DNA from: Thalassia testudinum
Taxonomy: Eukaryota; Streptophyta; Magnoliopsida; Alismatales; Hydrocharitaceae
Length of the DNA stretch: 64,000 nucleotides
Reading direction: 5' to 3'
Assembly (NCBI GenBank): GCA_037157565.1
Contig: JAZHRO010000039.1
Coordinates: 44,578,001-44,642,000, forward strand
Shown: positions 22,822 through 33,849 of the stretch, one piece after another
How positions within the stretch are numbered: the first letter of the stretch is position 1
How the letters are laid out: each line of letters starts with the position of its first letter
Notes under the pieces: model-generated
Told to the model about the DNA's origin: nothing
The model's input: only the letters and a program-made list of their open reading frames with translations
The model's database searches: none
Translations under genes and position numbers: made by a program

Positions 22822-24140
22822 TGTCGACCCCAAAGCATTTATGATTGATCAGTCCCAAGCGATGAGAAATGCCATAGCTATTGCTTTCCCAAATACAAAA
22901 CATCGATTATCCTTGTGGCATATAATACATAAATTGCCACATAAATTTGGCAATGATTGTCGTACCCAAGATGAGATCAAGAAAATTGTCCATTAATCCA
23001 ATTCAGTTCAAGAATTTGAGAGTAGATGGATGGAATTGGTCGAGAAGAGGAACTTACATGATAATACATAGATGTCACGAATGTATGCAATCCGTAAATT
23101 GTGGGTTCCAACATTTGTAAGTGACCATTTTTGGGCCGAGATGACGACAACATAGTGTTCTGAGAGTATGAATGCGTCCTTTGATAGATTTGTAAACTCA
23201 AAGATAACTCTTCGTGTCTTTGTCTCCCAGCATGAGTTAGCTTTAAAATCAAAGTATGAGAAGGAAGCCAAAGCTGATTTTGAGAGTATTCATAAGAAGC
23301 CTAAGTTTATTTTAGAGCTGTACATGGAGTATCAAATTTCAGAGATATAGACTCTAGGTATTTTCAAGAAATTCCAAAAGTTGTCTGCTATAATATATTG
23401 CACAATGATTGATAGTATTGTTGTGCAATTGGTTGAGAACTTTGATATTCTAGAGAGGCAATGTGTTCTTAATGAAGATAACACACCATTCAATTAGAAG
23501 ATAAATTACCTAGTATCATTCTCTCCTACTCTGGAGATTCGCTACTCTTGCAAATCATAGGAAACTCGTGGTTTACTTTTTCGACATTCCTTTTTATTTT
23601 CAAAGAGAGAGGTGTTGATAGAGTACCCACACATTATATTTTAGACAAATGGAAGAAGGAGATGGCAATTGGGAGGTTATAGTTCCACATATTAAATAGT
23701 AACCTGCGTGATGACCCAATTGACCGTTACAAGGATGTTCGTGCTAAATGCATGGTTTTTCATATTTTGCTTCACGTTTTGCATTCACCTACAATTTAAC
23801 AGTTCAATGTTTGCATATTGCTTTGGATCACATTCATAGCAAAACGGAAGTAATTTTTGGTGCAATCTTTTCATAACATTTGATTACTTCTCCTTATATT
23901 ATTGTTCTTTGCTAAAATTCATCCATTGCCATTACAGGGGTTGAATGAATCCATGAAAGCTCCTAATATCGTAAATCCCTAACAAGTGAGGCACGTAGGA
24001 AGGCCTCCTAAAAAGAGGAGGAAATCTACCAAAGAAAAGGCTCAAGCAAAGTTCATTAGGAAGGCTCGAAACACCAATGTTTCATTTGGTCGCACTGAAT
24101 GGTGTCTAATGGAGATATTGTTTGCACGCAGGAGAGCGAA
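22822..24140 (+). pseudogene. FAR1/FRS-type (MULE transposase-derived) pseudogene
   Basis: The translation starts within the MULE transposase domain: FMIDQSQAMRNAI and FPNTKHRLSLWHI (about 22840-22925) are hallmark FAR1/FRS blocks. They are followed by the segment with FESRWMELVEKRNL, a WVPTFVSDHFWAEM block, and ESMNASFDRFVNSKITL (about 23165). A C-terminal VGRPPKKRRKST basic segment appears near 24000, after an apparent intron (about 23745-23938 ending ATTACAG). In-frame stops occur near 22995, 23070, 23155, 23350 and 23500. The N-terminal FAR1 zinc-binding domain is absent. It is therefore a 5'-truncated, dead copy, either of a host FRS gene or of a Jittery/FAR1-type Mutator element; I cannot decide which. 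Confidence 0.82.
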
Positions 24141-24299
24141 ATAAACGGTTCCCCATATGTGCCTCTTGAATTTGGACAATACCCATGCCTCACTTACTGG
24201 AATGCTTAGTTTATTTAGGAACTTGCTTCAATCATTTCTGTTAGACCGTTCTAGTTAGTTTATGTAACTTCAATTGCTCAAATTGTAATCTAACACTGA

Positions 24300-24787
24300 A
24301 ATATGTTATTTGGAGTATCTACATGCATATGTTTCGTCGCTTTTGTAATGCTACCAACATCAGCGTGGATGATGCTGCCAGCATCCACTTCGATGATGTT
24401 CTCACTTTCTAATGTTGTCAGCATTCAATCTCCTACAAGTTCTTTAGATATCTCACAACACGTAGGCAATTTTTGGACCTTCTCACTTCTCACTTAGGCA
24501 AAAATTTAGGTTCTATATTAGCGAACTCACTTTTATGAGGCTCTACGACCCAATGGGTCGGATTGATACTCATACTAGGCGATTTTTGAACAGCAATTCT
24601 GATCACATCACCGCTCCATTTGCAGCGGTTAAGAGCTCATTGGAATGCTCTGTACGCCTTCTTTAGATTGGACAAATCAATTTCGGCATTACATCTCATT
24701 TAATCCGCGAAATCGAATGATGAAAATGGCTCAGCTTTAAAAGTCCACTTCCGTGAATTCACAATTGCATCTATTTTTATAATGCTG
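24300..24787. repeat. Repeat block with GATGCTG-N-CAGCATC palindromes, copy A
   Basis: It contains GATGCTGCCAGCATC (24368-24382, 7-bp arms around one base) and AATGTTGTCAGCATT nearby, then a stretch on the 'ttagatatctcacaacac' and 'ggaccttctcacttctcactta' phrases. The same series recurs at 31710-32340. It is direct, not inverted, and lies on both sides of the Athila/Tat-like element. Confidence 0.65.
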
Positions 24788-24792
24788 TCGGC

Positions 24793-25519
24793 TGATATAA
24801 ATATGTCTATATCACATAAATCATCTATTTTTGCGTATTCTTAGGCATATAGTTGCATTATACATTATAAATATAGTATAGCATGCATCATCATGCATTT
24901 AGGTTAGACTGTATAAATTTTAGGTTAATTTCTTCTTTGTATGGTCAGGTGATAGGACGACATTTAATCCGGACATTGGATTGAAGATCCAACCATACGG
25001 ATCTGATGAAGGCGGCAATTGGAGTTTAACGACTCCAAGATAGCCCTTATCGGACTTTCGTAGCATTAGATATAATCCAAGGAAGATCAAAGATCAGATA
25101 TAATCAGATAACTTCTCTCCATCTTCTTTTTACTGCTTTCTAGAGTAGATTTACCACTTTATAGTTGCAATCTTTCCAACTTTCTAGTGTAATGATTAGT
25201 TGTAACGAACATTACTTGATGATTATGAAATCCATGTTTATTCTATCTCTATTTTGTCTTTATTTGTAATATTCTCTCTCTCTTCTATTCATTATTCTTT
25301 AAGTAGATAGCTAATTCATATTCAATTCGACCAGTTAATCTACTTCATGACAATAAAACAAGTGTGATTTTTAATCAAAAGTCCGCCTCCCTGTGTTCGA
25401 CTCGGAATTCCTTTTGAGTTTCTGTAAAATTTATTTATTGACGGATTTCTTCACAAATCATACTACAACGACAAGTTTTCAAAACTCAACTCCGTTTGCA
25501 CAGATTTTCCGCACCAACA
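24793..25519 (+). repeat. 5' LTR of the Athila/Tat-like element, internally deleted
   Basis: The first about 300 bp and the last about 410 bp match the 3' LTR closely. The junction is near 25105 ('gaagatcaaagatcag' joined to 'ataacttctctcc'). The missing segment corresponds to about 30090-31143 of the 3' LTR and includes its TATA box. Confidence 0.88.
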
Positions 25520-25522
25520 TTT

Positions 25523-25540
25523 TGGCGCCGTTGCCAGGGA
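25523..25540 (+). other. Primer-binding site, tRNA-Asp type
   Basis: TGGCGCCGTTGCCAGGGA begins three bases after the LTR end. Athila/Tat lineages of plant Ty3/gypsy elements characteristically use this site, so it gives the lineage and the plus orientation. Confidence 0.9.
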
Positions 25541-26691
25541 GGTGACGCTCTTCGATTTTTCGCATTTACCCACCTTATCTTTTATCTCACTTCTCTCACT
25601 TATTATTGTGACTACAAGTACTCTCTTGAGACAGGTAAAAGCGGTAGATTAGAGTAAAGTGCTGTTGAAGGGTCTGTAAGTTTACCCCCACCTCCCCAAC
25701 CACTAGATTTCATTCCATCACTTAATAACACAAACCCTAATTAACCTAGGTGTTTGAATAAACTCTAAGGGTATTTTTGATTGTTTGTTTGTCTCCTCCA
25801 CCCACCTCACCCTTCGTATATAAAGAAAAAAATTAAAAAAAATCTCACAGATGTACACAACCTCTTATGATTCTTCATACTCAACCGGTAACTTGATCTT
25901 TAGGACCGGTACATTCACCAACACATAATTGAGTAGAAATCATATGAGGTAATCACTTGTGTGCCTAATTAAGTGGTGCATCAGGCCAATTATTTGAGTT
26001 GTTTGGGCCGCACCACTTCAACTAGGAACAACTCATCAAGTAGCTGCCGCATTGGTTCAACTTTTAGGGATTTATCCGGCACTTTACATTATTTTAAGCT
26101 TTAAAGGAAAATATCTTCACCTGTGCTCTCAAGACCTGGTGTGTCAACTGAACTTGATTGAATATACTTAAAGTTGAATCCTAAAAGCTACCAAGCAAGA
26201 TTTAAACCCTAAAATTCACCACATCCAAACAAATAATCTTGCTTGAAAATCATTAGTCGTGCACACACATATCAATCAATCATTAAGGGCATAACCAAGA
26301 TAAAGGGTCCATCACATTCCAAAGCACATTCAAACTTAACCCTAATTAAAACAGAGTAGACGTTGGCCTTAAGGTTTGGACTCGCTCTTCGAAGCCCAGA
26401 TCGAGATTATTTTCGATTAGTCTGTTTCTACTGTTCAATCTGATGTCTAGCTAGGGGAGCAGAATCAAACGATCGCGGTTGGGGGTACACTAGAAACCAG
26501 AGGAGCAAGCCAAAGGAAGAACCTTCTCCCTAGCCCCTCCCTCTAATTGGTTGGATTGACCAAAAAGAAGTAGATCAAATCGTTTCTTCATCTTAAAACG
26601 AGTTCTACGAGATTGTAGGTCTTTAGGTTGCTCACTTATGGACATGTTTGTTTGTTTGTATTACAGGGTGCCTTTCTTCCTCCTGTCTGTC

Positions 26692-28140
26692 ATGGATCCT
26701 TCCACATCTTATTCGTACTTCCACTCCTACCCTCCTACCACTACTTATTCCCAAAATGATTATTATTCCAACTAGACTTATTCTCATCCATCTCTAGTTG
26801 GGATAATCTTGATTGGGGATACAGTTCCGGACCTCTGTGTTTATGGTCTAACCCTGGACACCATAATCTTGATTCTTATCCATCTCCGAGCTACATCATT
26901 TATGGATCACCACCCTCATTTGGACAACCTAATTTGATCTATAATCAAGAAGGATATGCTGATCCATACCCTTCTTCAGATTACACTGCTTATAGGTCAT
27001 CACCTCCTTATGGACAACCTGAAATGACCTATTATCAAGGAGGGTATCAAGAACCTCAATTCATTGACTCCCCTGTACTAAACCCAAACTCACCCAACCC
27101 TGAACCAAACCATTTGGTTCAGGTTAGATAGGTCTAAGATAAGGTGTTGGCTAACTTAAGGAATACCATACAATCTTTAGAAGCTCAGGCAACACCTTGC
27201 ACTGAAGAATTGGAACCCCTGATTAAAATGATTGACGATCTTAACAAGTATTTGTTGGATTGACTCCAGGATGTTAAAGATAAAGGCTAGGGTGAGTTTT
27301 TACTTGGGAAGTTATCGAAATTGAGGATGGGACTTGTGATTGCCTTAGTCCAATCTTGGGAGGATTCCCAAGATGAACCCCTGACAGGAGAGCCAATGTT
27401 AGAATTTGCTTAGGCACCTGTAGGGGGGTACATGTTTTACAAGACCAGGGTTGACCAAGTTGTTCTAGAGCAATTAAATAAGGATGAATTGATTGCTTCA
27501 CTTGAGATCCTTGAGCCGGGGTACGAAGAAACATATATCTCCATGGAATAGAAAGTGATTGATGATTTTGAGACATACATTAATGTGGATTTAGAATTCT
27601 TTGATCTTGAAGGTGAAGAATCATTTTGCGAAGCCTCACATGACTTTATAGAACACGATTTTAGTGAGATGACTAGGTATGACGAATTTGATAAATCATC
27701 TGATGGCCCTAAAATTGAGTAATTTGATCCTATTGGGGCTCGCATGGTGGATTCAGATCCTCATTACATGGAGGATTCAATTTAAAGCCCCGATCCTCAA
27801 TCACACCCCATTGAGTTTACTGACGAGTTTGATTTTGAGATCACTAGACCCAATCAATTCTGATTCTGCAACAAATCTTGGACTTGGACATTTTAGATGG
27901 GGTGATTAATATGCAGGAGGTCTCGGAATTTGAAATTCTGAAGGAGGACAGGAATTAGGAAATGATGATTTGGGAAGCCAATTCCGGAGGAAGTAAAAGA
28001 CCTAGTCTAAGGGTGCATATTTGTCTAAAACCACCAACCATCTACCAGGACTCTTATGACATCTTTGATTTAGAGGATGTCCAACCTAAGCGCACATTCA
28101 TTGATTATCCTTTTGAGCTTGATTTTTTTGTAACCTGACT
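26692..28140 (+). pseudogene. Decayed gag-like reading frame, Tyr/Pro/Ser-rich
   Basis: An ATG at 26692 follows an acceptor-like TTGTATTACAG (about 26657-26667). The predicted product begins with a Ser/Tyr/Pro-rich stretch with repeated YGQP and YYQGGYQEP phrases (26934-27131 is open). It shifts frame at least once and has many stops, with acidic stretches near 27500-27850. No RT, protease or integrase motif is visible. I read it as the remains of the element's own protein; the family is not recognised with certainty. Confidence 0.5.
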
Positions 28141-29749
28141 TTTTGGTCTTGGGTTGCATCCTCACAAATCGCAGGCCCGACCCCGCTTGCATTCTGATCT
28201 CAGGTTTTGGATAATTTTTATCTAGAACCTTAGATATACTCAACTATAGGGCATGGGCCTACATCACAATCTGGTCCACATCTGTGGACATCTTCTCTTG
28301 GCAAGTCCAAAGCTAAATTTTCTCATTCTGATTCTGACCTGCATTTGTGAATTCTTTGTTTCTTCTTCTTTGTATAGTGTGGTTAGTAGAAGGTACTAAA
28401 TTCAGCACGTATATAGTTTCTTTTCATCTCGGAGCCGACCTATTATTCACATAATTCTGGTGCTTTCTACTCTACTCCACTCAGTTTCATGTCTTTTTAA
28501 TACAATGAGGACAATGCATTGAATAGGCATGGGGGGGTGGATATTCATCTCTGAATTATTTCGTCAACTCCGTAGATTCTTTTTGATTTTTTTTATTATT
28601 TATTAAAAAATAAAAATAAAAACATAAAAGATTTTGGAATTAGGAAAGAGAACTTAGGCTTTAGAAAATTTTCAGTCTTATAGAATAAAACTATATGATT
28701 TGAACACTAAGACCCTTCAGGCCTTCAGCCCGGGTGTCCACTCAAAATGTGGACTTGTTTCTTGAGTCCTCGCCATTCTAAATTCAAATTTTAATTGGTT
28801 AAATAAGTTGGGGGTGATAAGTACACGATTTATCAACCCGCCCTCTGATTTGAGAGTATTTTAATTCTAAGCATCTACACACTATTTGCACTGACTCGCT
28901 TTTCGACGATTTTAACGAAAATTGGGTAGCTAATGAACCTTCTAGGGTGGTATGGTTAGCAAGTTATCATGGGTAACAGCCTATTGGTAGGTTGTCCAGA
29001 GCTCAATCACACGACCATTCTTTTCCTGCTGCCTTTAGGTAAATCTTAGATGAGGGAAGCCACCTACTTATAAAAAAAGAAAAAATAGAAAAATACCCAA
29101 AAAGAAAAAAAATAAGAAAAGGAGAAAAGAAAAGAAAAAAAGAAATAAGCCACACTTCACCGCACGAGTATGAATGGCTAGTTATCGTAGGTAACAACCT
29201 ATTGGTAGGTTGTCCAGAACCCAGCTCAAGAAATGTACGTATAATTCCAAAACACTTAGGTAAAAACGGAGAAGTAGAATAAGATGAGAAGATATACACT
29301 GGATTCGTCCTTTTGTTGACCCCATAAAAGTAAAAGTAAGGAGAAAGCTACCTATCGAATAGATACACCTTTAGGCATAATTTCTTTTTAAGGTCACTTA
29401 GAGACGTAGAAACTTGAAGTATGTTCTAATCGCTAATCAGTGAGTTTATCACATTACACACAAAGATGCTTAGAACTTAGGGTTCTCTTCGAGTCTTGGG
29501 TGGATTGAGTGACTATAGAAAGCTGCTTCGAAACCCTAAACTAAAAAATCCAAAAAAACTGGAAAAGAAGAAAAAGAAGAAAAAGATCCTTCTTTGAATA
29601 AGGTGAGGGCTTGAGGCGGTCTGCATTTTGGCAGACACCAGGGCGCTGTGGTGTCTCTGTAGTTTAGGTCTTAGCTGAAATTCATAAGAGTTGAAAAAAT
29701 AACTATTGCCCAAGAAATCCGACCTAATTCTCTTACAAAAAGCATGTAG
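28141..29749. other. 3' untranslated part of the Athila/Tat-like element, with direct repeats
   Basis: No coding region is seen. A G-run (AGGCATGGGGGGGTGG near 28526-28541) resembles an internal polypurine tract. A direct repeat of about 45 bp ('gttatc(a/g)t(a/g)ggtaac...ttggtaggttgtccaga') occurs at 28956-29001 and 29180-29218. Purine-rich A/G tracts lie at about 29070-29150 and 29545-29590. Confidence 0.5.
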
Positions 29750-29786
29750 TTTTGCTAGAGACTAGCAAAAGATATGCATGTGGGTG
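29750..29786 (+). other. Perfect 9-bp stem-loop followed by the PPT of the Athila/Tat-like element
   Basis: TTTTGCTAG (29750-29758) and CTAGCAAAA (29762-29770) pair perfectly around AGA. GATATGCATGTGGG then runs up to the 3' LTR start at 29787. The same structure at 6637-6673 shows that it is conserved in a related element. Confidence 0.7.
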
Positions 29787-30736
29787 TGATGTAAACATGT
29801 TTATATCACATAAACCATCTATTTTTGTGCATTCTTAGGCATATAGTTGCATTATACATTATAAATATTACATAACATGTATCATCATGCATTTAGGTTA
29901 GATTGTATAAAATTTAGGTTAATTTCTCCTTTTTATGGTCAGGTGATAGAATGACATTTAATCGGGACCTTGGATTGAAAATCTAACTATATGAATCTGA
30001 TCAGGGCGACGATCGGAGTTCAACGACTCCAAGATCACCCTGATCGGACTTCCGTAGCATCAAATATAATCCGAGGAAGATCATAGATCAAGGGCCAAGA
30101 TGGCGTAAATCCACACTTCAATTGACAAATCCGACTGCATGGATGGGTTCGGATCGACGATCGTAGCCTAATGGCACGAAAATCGGTCAAATTCGACATC
30201 TGTGGTACCATCTACAACACATAGAAGATGGACGGCCAAGATGGCGCCATGTGGTGCCATCTCAGCCGCCCACACCGACCAAAGGCACCTGCTCCCTCTC
30301 TCTCCTCAACCGTGCGATCAGATCTGGGCTCTTGGATCTTGATCCAACGGCCACGAGCACCCAGCCCTTAAAACGCGCCTTAGCACAGCAGTTGAGCGCT
30401 CAACACACGAGAGGAGGGCACGGGTTCAAAGCCCCGCACGCCTCAAATCGAGCGCAAGGACAGGGCGCGGCTCGATTGACCGTCCGATGGATGATGAGCA
30501 GCTTTGGAAGCGTCGACGTGGTGTGATTTGGGCGCACGGATCACGCATGTGCGATCGAACGTGCATTTGAATGCCCGATTGCATGCAAGCGCGTGATGAG
30601 GCACGATCAAGGCATGGGCGAGATGGATTCTAAGCCGTCCGATCTTGCGATCGGATGGCTGAGGATGCGTGTATGTGCGTAGGCATTGAGGCGTGGGAAG
30701 AGGAGGCGTGACGTGCGCACGTCCTTTAGCAACGTA

Positions 30737-30774
30737 GGGTCTTTAGTGATGCTTAAATCCATCACTAAAGACCC
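30737..30774. repeat. 15-bp perfect inverted repeat upstream of the LTR TATA box
   Basis: GGGTCTTTAGTGATG (30737-30751) and its exact reverse complement (30760-30774) flank an 8-base loop. A third half-site GTCACTAAAGACCC follows near 30784. It sits about 75 bp before the TATA box. Confidence 0.85.
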
Positions 30775-30848
30775 TTAAATACGTCACTAAAGACCCCCCA
30801 TTTAATGTTTTAAGCTAAAATGACCTATTTGCCCACTCAAACTTCACC

Positions 30849-30857
30849 TATAAATAG
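30849..30857 (+). promoter_or_regulatory. TATA box of the Athila/Tat-like 3' LTR
   Basis: TATAAATAG in a C-rich context is a consensus plant TATA box. Transcription would start about 30 bp downstream, near the 'caacactttcatc' stretch. The box is absent from the 5' LTR because of the deletion there. Confidence 0.65.
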
Positions 30858-31561
30858 CCCTACGACCCCAACACTTTCATCATCCCTTCCTCTCTTCTCT
30901 CACCCCGTCCAAAGCTCTACGAGCTTGTCCCAAACCCTATAGTTAAAAATATAATTTTTCCACATTCTCATTCCATTCGTGGAGCATTCTACGGTGGTCC
31001 TCTCATCGCCATTCGGGAAGCATATCCCGCTGCGACATCGCCTTGGCCCGTTCTCCGCCGTCGTTCTCCTTCGCCCCATATCTCACCACCTTCGTCTAGG
31101 TGCTCCGTCAACACGGCTTGTCCTCCAAGCAGCCGTCGAGGAGGATAACTTCTCTCCACCTTCTTTTTACCACTTTCTAGAGTAGATTTACCGCTTTCTA
31201 GTTGTAATCTTTCCAGCTTTCTAGTGTAATGATTAGTTGTAACGAACATCACTTGATGATTATGAAATCCATGTTTATTCTATCTCTATTTTGTCTTTAT
31301 TTGTAATATTTTCTCTCTCTTCTATTCATTATTCTTTAAGTAGATAGCTAGTTCAGATTTAGTTCGACCAGTTAATTTGCTTCATGACGATAAAACAAGT
31401 GCGATTTTTAATCAAACGTCCGCCTCCCTATATTCGACTCGGAATTTATTTTGAGTTTCAATAAAATTTATTTGTTAATGGATTTCTTCGCAAATCATAC
31501 TACAACGACAGATTTTCCAAACTCAAATCTTTTTGCGACGATTTTCCAACTCAACATCGAC

Positions 31562-33107
31562 ATCCCCTTGGATGATGTTTTCGGCACACACTCCCCCATG
31601 CTACCAGCATCTGTTTACGTGTTTCTTATCTATTGATGATATAAATTTACAACACATACGAATTTTCTCTTCCCTTCTAAGCCTTCGAGCTCTTCAGACG
31701 TCCCTTCGAGCTCTTTAGATGCTGCCGGCATCAACGTGGATGCTTCTGCCAGCATCCACTTCGATGATGTTCTTGATGACTTCTCACTTTCTAATGTTGT
31801 CGGCATTCACTCGCCTTCAAGTTTTTTAGATATCTCACAACACCTAGGCTATTTTTGGACCTTCTCACTTCTCACTTAGGCAAAAATTTAGGTTCTATAT
31901 TGGCAAACTCACCTTTCTGAGGATCTACACCCAATGGGTTAGATCTGTACCCGTACTAAGTGAGTTCAAATGTTATTAGTGTAACCTTAAGCTTATTTAG
32001 AGTCCTAATAAACACTTTACAACCACATATCCGGGCCTACTCGACCATGCACGCACGCATGCGCACGTGTAGCCGCATGTGCTATATAGGAACCTGTATG
32101 TTCGTTTTTCTTATTTCAGTGTATTCTGCTAGATGTGCGATACGGTTTATTCGGGTCAAAGGTCATCTTCTTCTTCGAGGTGGGATTAAACATTCCACAT
32201 CTACTACACAAACACGTCATCTCAACTTGATATTCGAAGAGTGATTCTGATCACTTCACCGCTCCATTTCAACGTATAAGAGCTCCTTGGAATGCTCTAT
32301 ACGTCTTCTTTCGATTGGACTAACCAATTTGACCATTGGATCTCATTTGATCCATGAAATTGACTGATCATAATGTCTTCGTCACCATGCGTCCATACAT
32401 GATGTTTATTATGAAATCATTTCAATTGACTTGTGTATTAAAATTCTAAGGATTCTCTTTAGTGCTTCAGAATAGTTTAATCAATCTCTCAAGCTCTTGA
32501 TCTATGTCGTCAGATCTTGGCGGATCTCCGGTGGGTTCCAAAATTCACCATCGCTTCCATTTCTGTGATGTCACTGGCATCCACTAAAAAGATTGCTGCC
32601 AACATCCACTTTCACCCCTGATGTTGCCAGCATTTTGCTCACGTAATTCACATCCTTGTATTATAGTCATGATCATAATTAATACAACATGATAAAAACG
32701 TCATGCTGTTAGCATCTAACTGTGTTATGCTGTCACCATTCGCTTACATGAGCATTCACTGCCAACAACATCAAAGCAGAAGTCCACTTTGTCGTCCAAA
32801 TCCACATGCAAGATTATATGCCAACTGCATCAATCTACTTTCATTTCATCTTCGAAAAGATTACAATACAAAAAGATGGGTCTTCACACCTTCCATAGTT
32901 GGTGCTTCCACCACCAAGCCTAACAATACTTGTCACTTTTGATACAGTATCACAGTCGTACTTAAGATTATTTCTCAGTGGCTCCAACTACATTTAAAAC
33001 ACATTACAAAAAGGTGGAAACGCATATGACCCAAAACATCCCAGGAATGCAATGATCTACCAAAGGTATTATAGAGCCAAGGTCATATGTCAAAGACATC
33101 AACAACA
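31562..33107. repeat. Repeat block with GATGCTG-type palindromes, copy B, and unassigned DNA
   Basis: About 31700-32340 repeats the order of 24300-24700 in direct orientation: the GCCAGCATCCACTTCGATGATG phrase, 'ttagatatctcacaacacc', 'cttctcacttctcacttagg', 'cccaatgggt' and 'accgctccattt'. Further imperfect palindromes of the same type (GATGTTGCCAGCATT, ATGCTGTTAGCAT) occur at about 32590-32780. No gene is seen in the block. Confidence 0.6.
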
Positions 33108-33722
33108 TCACTGGCTAAATGTTGGCAGCAGACCAGATGAGACTGATCCAGCAGTTGTAGCAGCAGCAGTCGCCGATGCCTGGGTGGAGCTGCAATGAGA
33201 AGGTGGGGGGCTATCCTCCACCGGGTCCTCACTATTGTTGTGCATCTCTATGAACATCCTCCTCCTGATGTTCTTCAACTCCAACTTCGCAACACGGTTG
33301 GTGAGATAATTGTTTCTATCCTTCATGTTGCTAACTTGAACTTGTAGGTCTTTCTTCTCCGTCAACAACCCCAACGCATTTTCAAGCATTTTTGACATTG
33401 TCTTCAACTGCAGCTTAAGCAGGTTGGGTGTTTCTGGAAAGCAACTCATGGCAATCTCGTAGTTGCATAACAAACAAACAAACCTTTATATAAGTTGTTG
33501 CTATACTTTAAAAATAACAACAATAACTAAGAAAAACTTATTCTATTTATAATGAAACTTAGCGCAAGTATAGTTCACTACCATCATGGGATCCCTCACA
33601 GAGGTCAACCTCTGAATGGTAACTTTTGTTTTAATCAATCTACTATGGCAATCCATTAATTGGAAATCCATCTTTAGATGTCCAACTCCTCTAGAGGTCC
33701 ACCAATTACACACAAACGACAT
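33108..33722 (-). CDS. Hypothetical two-exon protein with a coiled-coil-like segment
   Basis: I do not recognise this protein. A model with exon 1 at 33722-33582 and exon 2 at 33455-33108 joins in phase: the donor is ATGATG before GTAGTG, and the acceptor is CTACGAG before ATTGCC. The product is about 162 residues. Exon 2 has a Leu/Lys/Met-rich stretch with heptad character (NLLKLQLKTMSKMLENALG onward), then a basic NIRRRMF patch and a Ser/Thr/Ala-rich tail. A TATAAATA box lies about 110 bp upstream on the same strand, which favours a real transcription unit, perhaps inside a transposon. The acceptor context is only fair, and an upstream ATG at 33792 opens another frame. Confidence 0.33.
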
Positions 33723-33830
33723 TGATGCTTCCGGCAGTCGCTCGCTTAGCAAAGTGCCTACATCTCGATGGCAACAGGGTTGGTGGCAGCATGTTTGGTG
33801 GTTTGGAATCTGGAGGGAGGGTTGCCCCTC

Positions 33831-33838
33831 TATTTATA
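33831..33838 (-). promoter_or_regulatory. TATA box for the small minus-strand hypothetical gene
   Basis: The plus-strand TATTTATA reads TATAAATA on the minus strand, flanked by TC and GAGG. A start near 33805 would give a leader of about 80 bases to the ATG at 33722. Confidence 0.45.
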
Positions 33839-33849
33839 GATCCATTTTG

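Larger units (their letters stand above)
24793..31556 (+). mobile_element. Non-autonomous Athila/Tat-like Ty3/gypsy element
   Basis: The LTRs start TGATRTAAAYATG and end CAACA. The flanking 5-mers are TCGGC (24788-24792) and TCGAC (31557-31561), a target duplication with one change. The PBS at 25523-25540 is the TGGCGCCGTTGCC type used by Athila/Tat elements (tRNA-Asp). The internal region of 4.27 kb has only a decayed gag-like frame and no visible RT, RNase H or integrase. The 5' LTR is 727 bp and the 3' LTR 1770 bp because about 1.05 kb including the TATA box is missing from the 5' copy. The element cannot move by itself. Confidence 0.88.
29787..31556 (+). repeat. 3' LTR of the Athila/Tat-like element
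   Basis: A 1770-bp LTR starting TGATGTAAACATG and ending CAACTCAACA. It keeps a consensus TATA box (TATAAATAG, 30849-30857) and a strong inverted repeat at 30737-30774. An open frame of 91 codons near 30251-30526 lies in GC-richer LTR sequence and resembles nothing I know. Confidence 0.88.
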
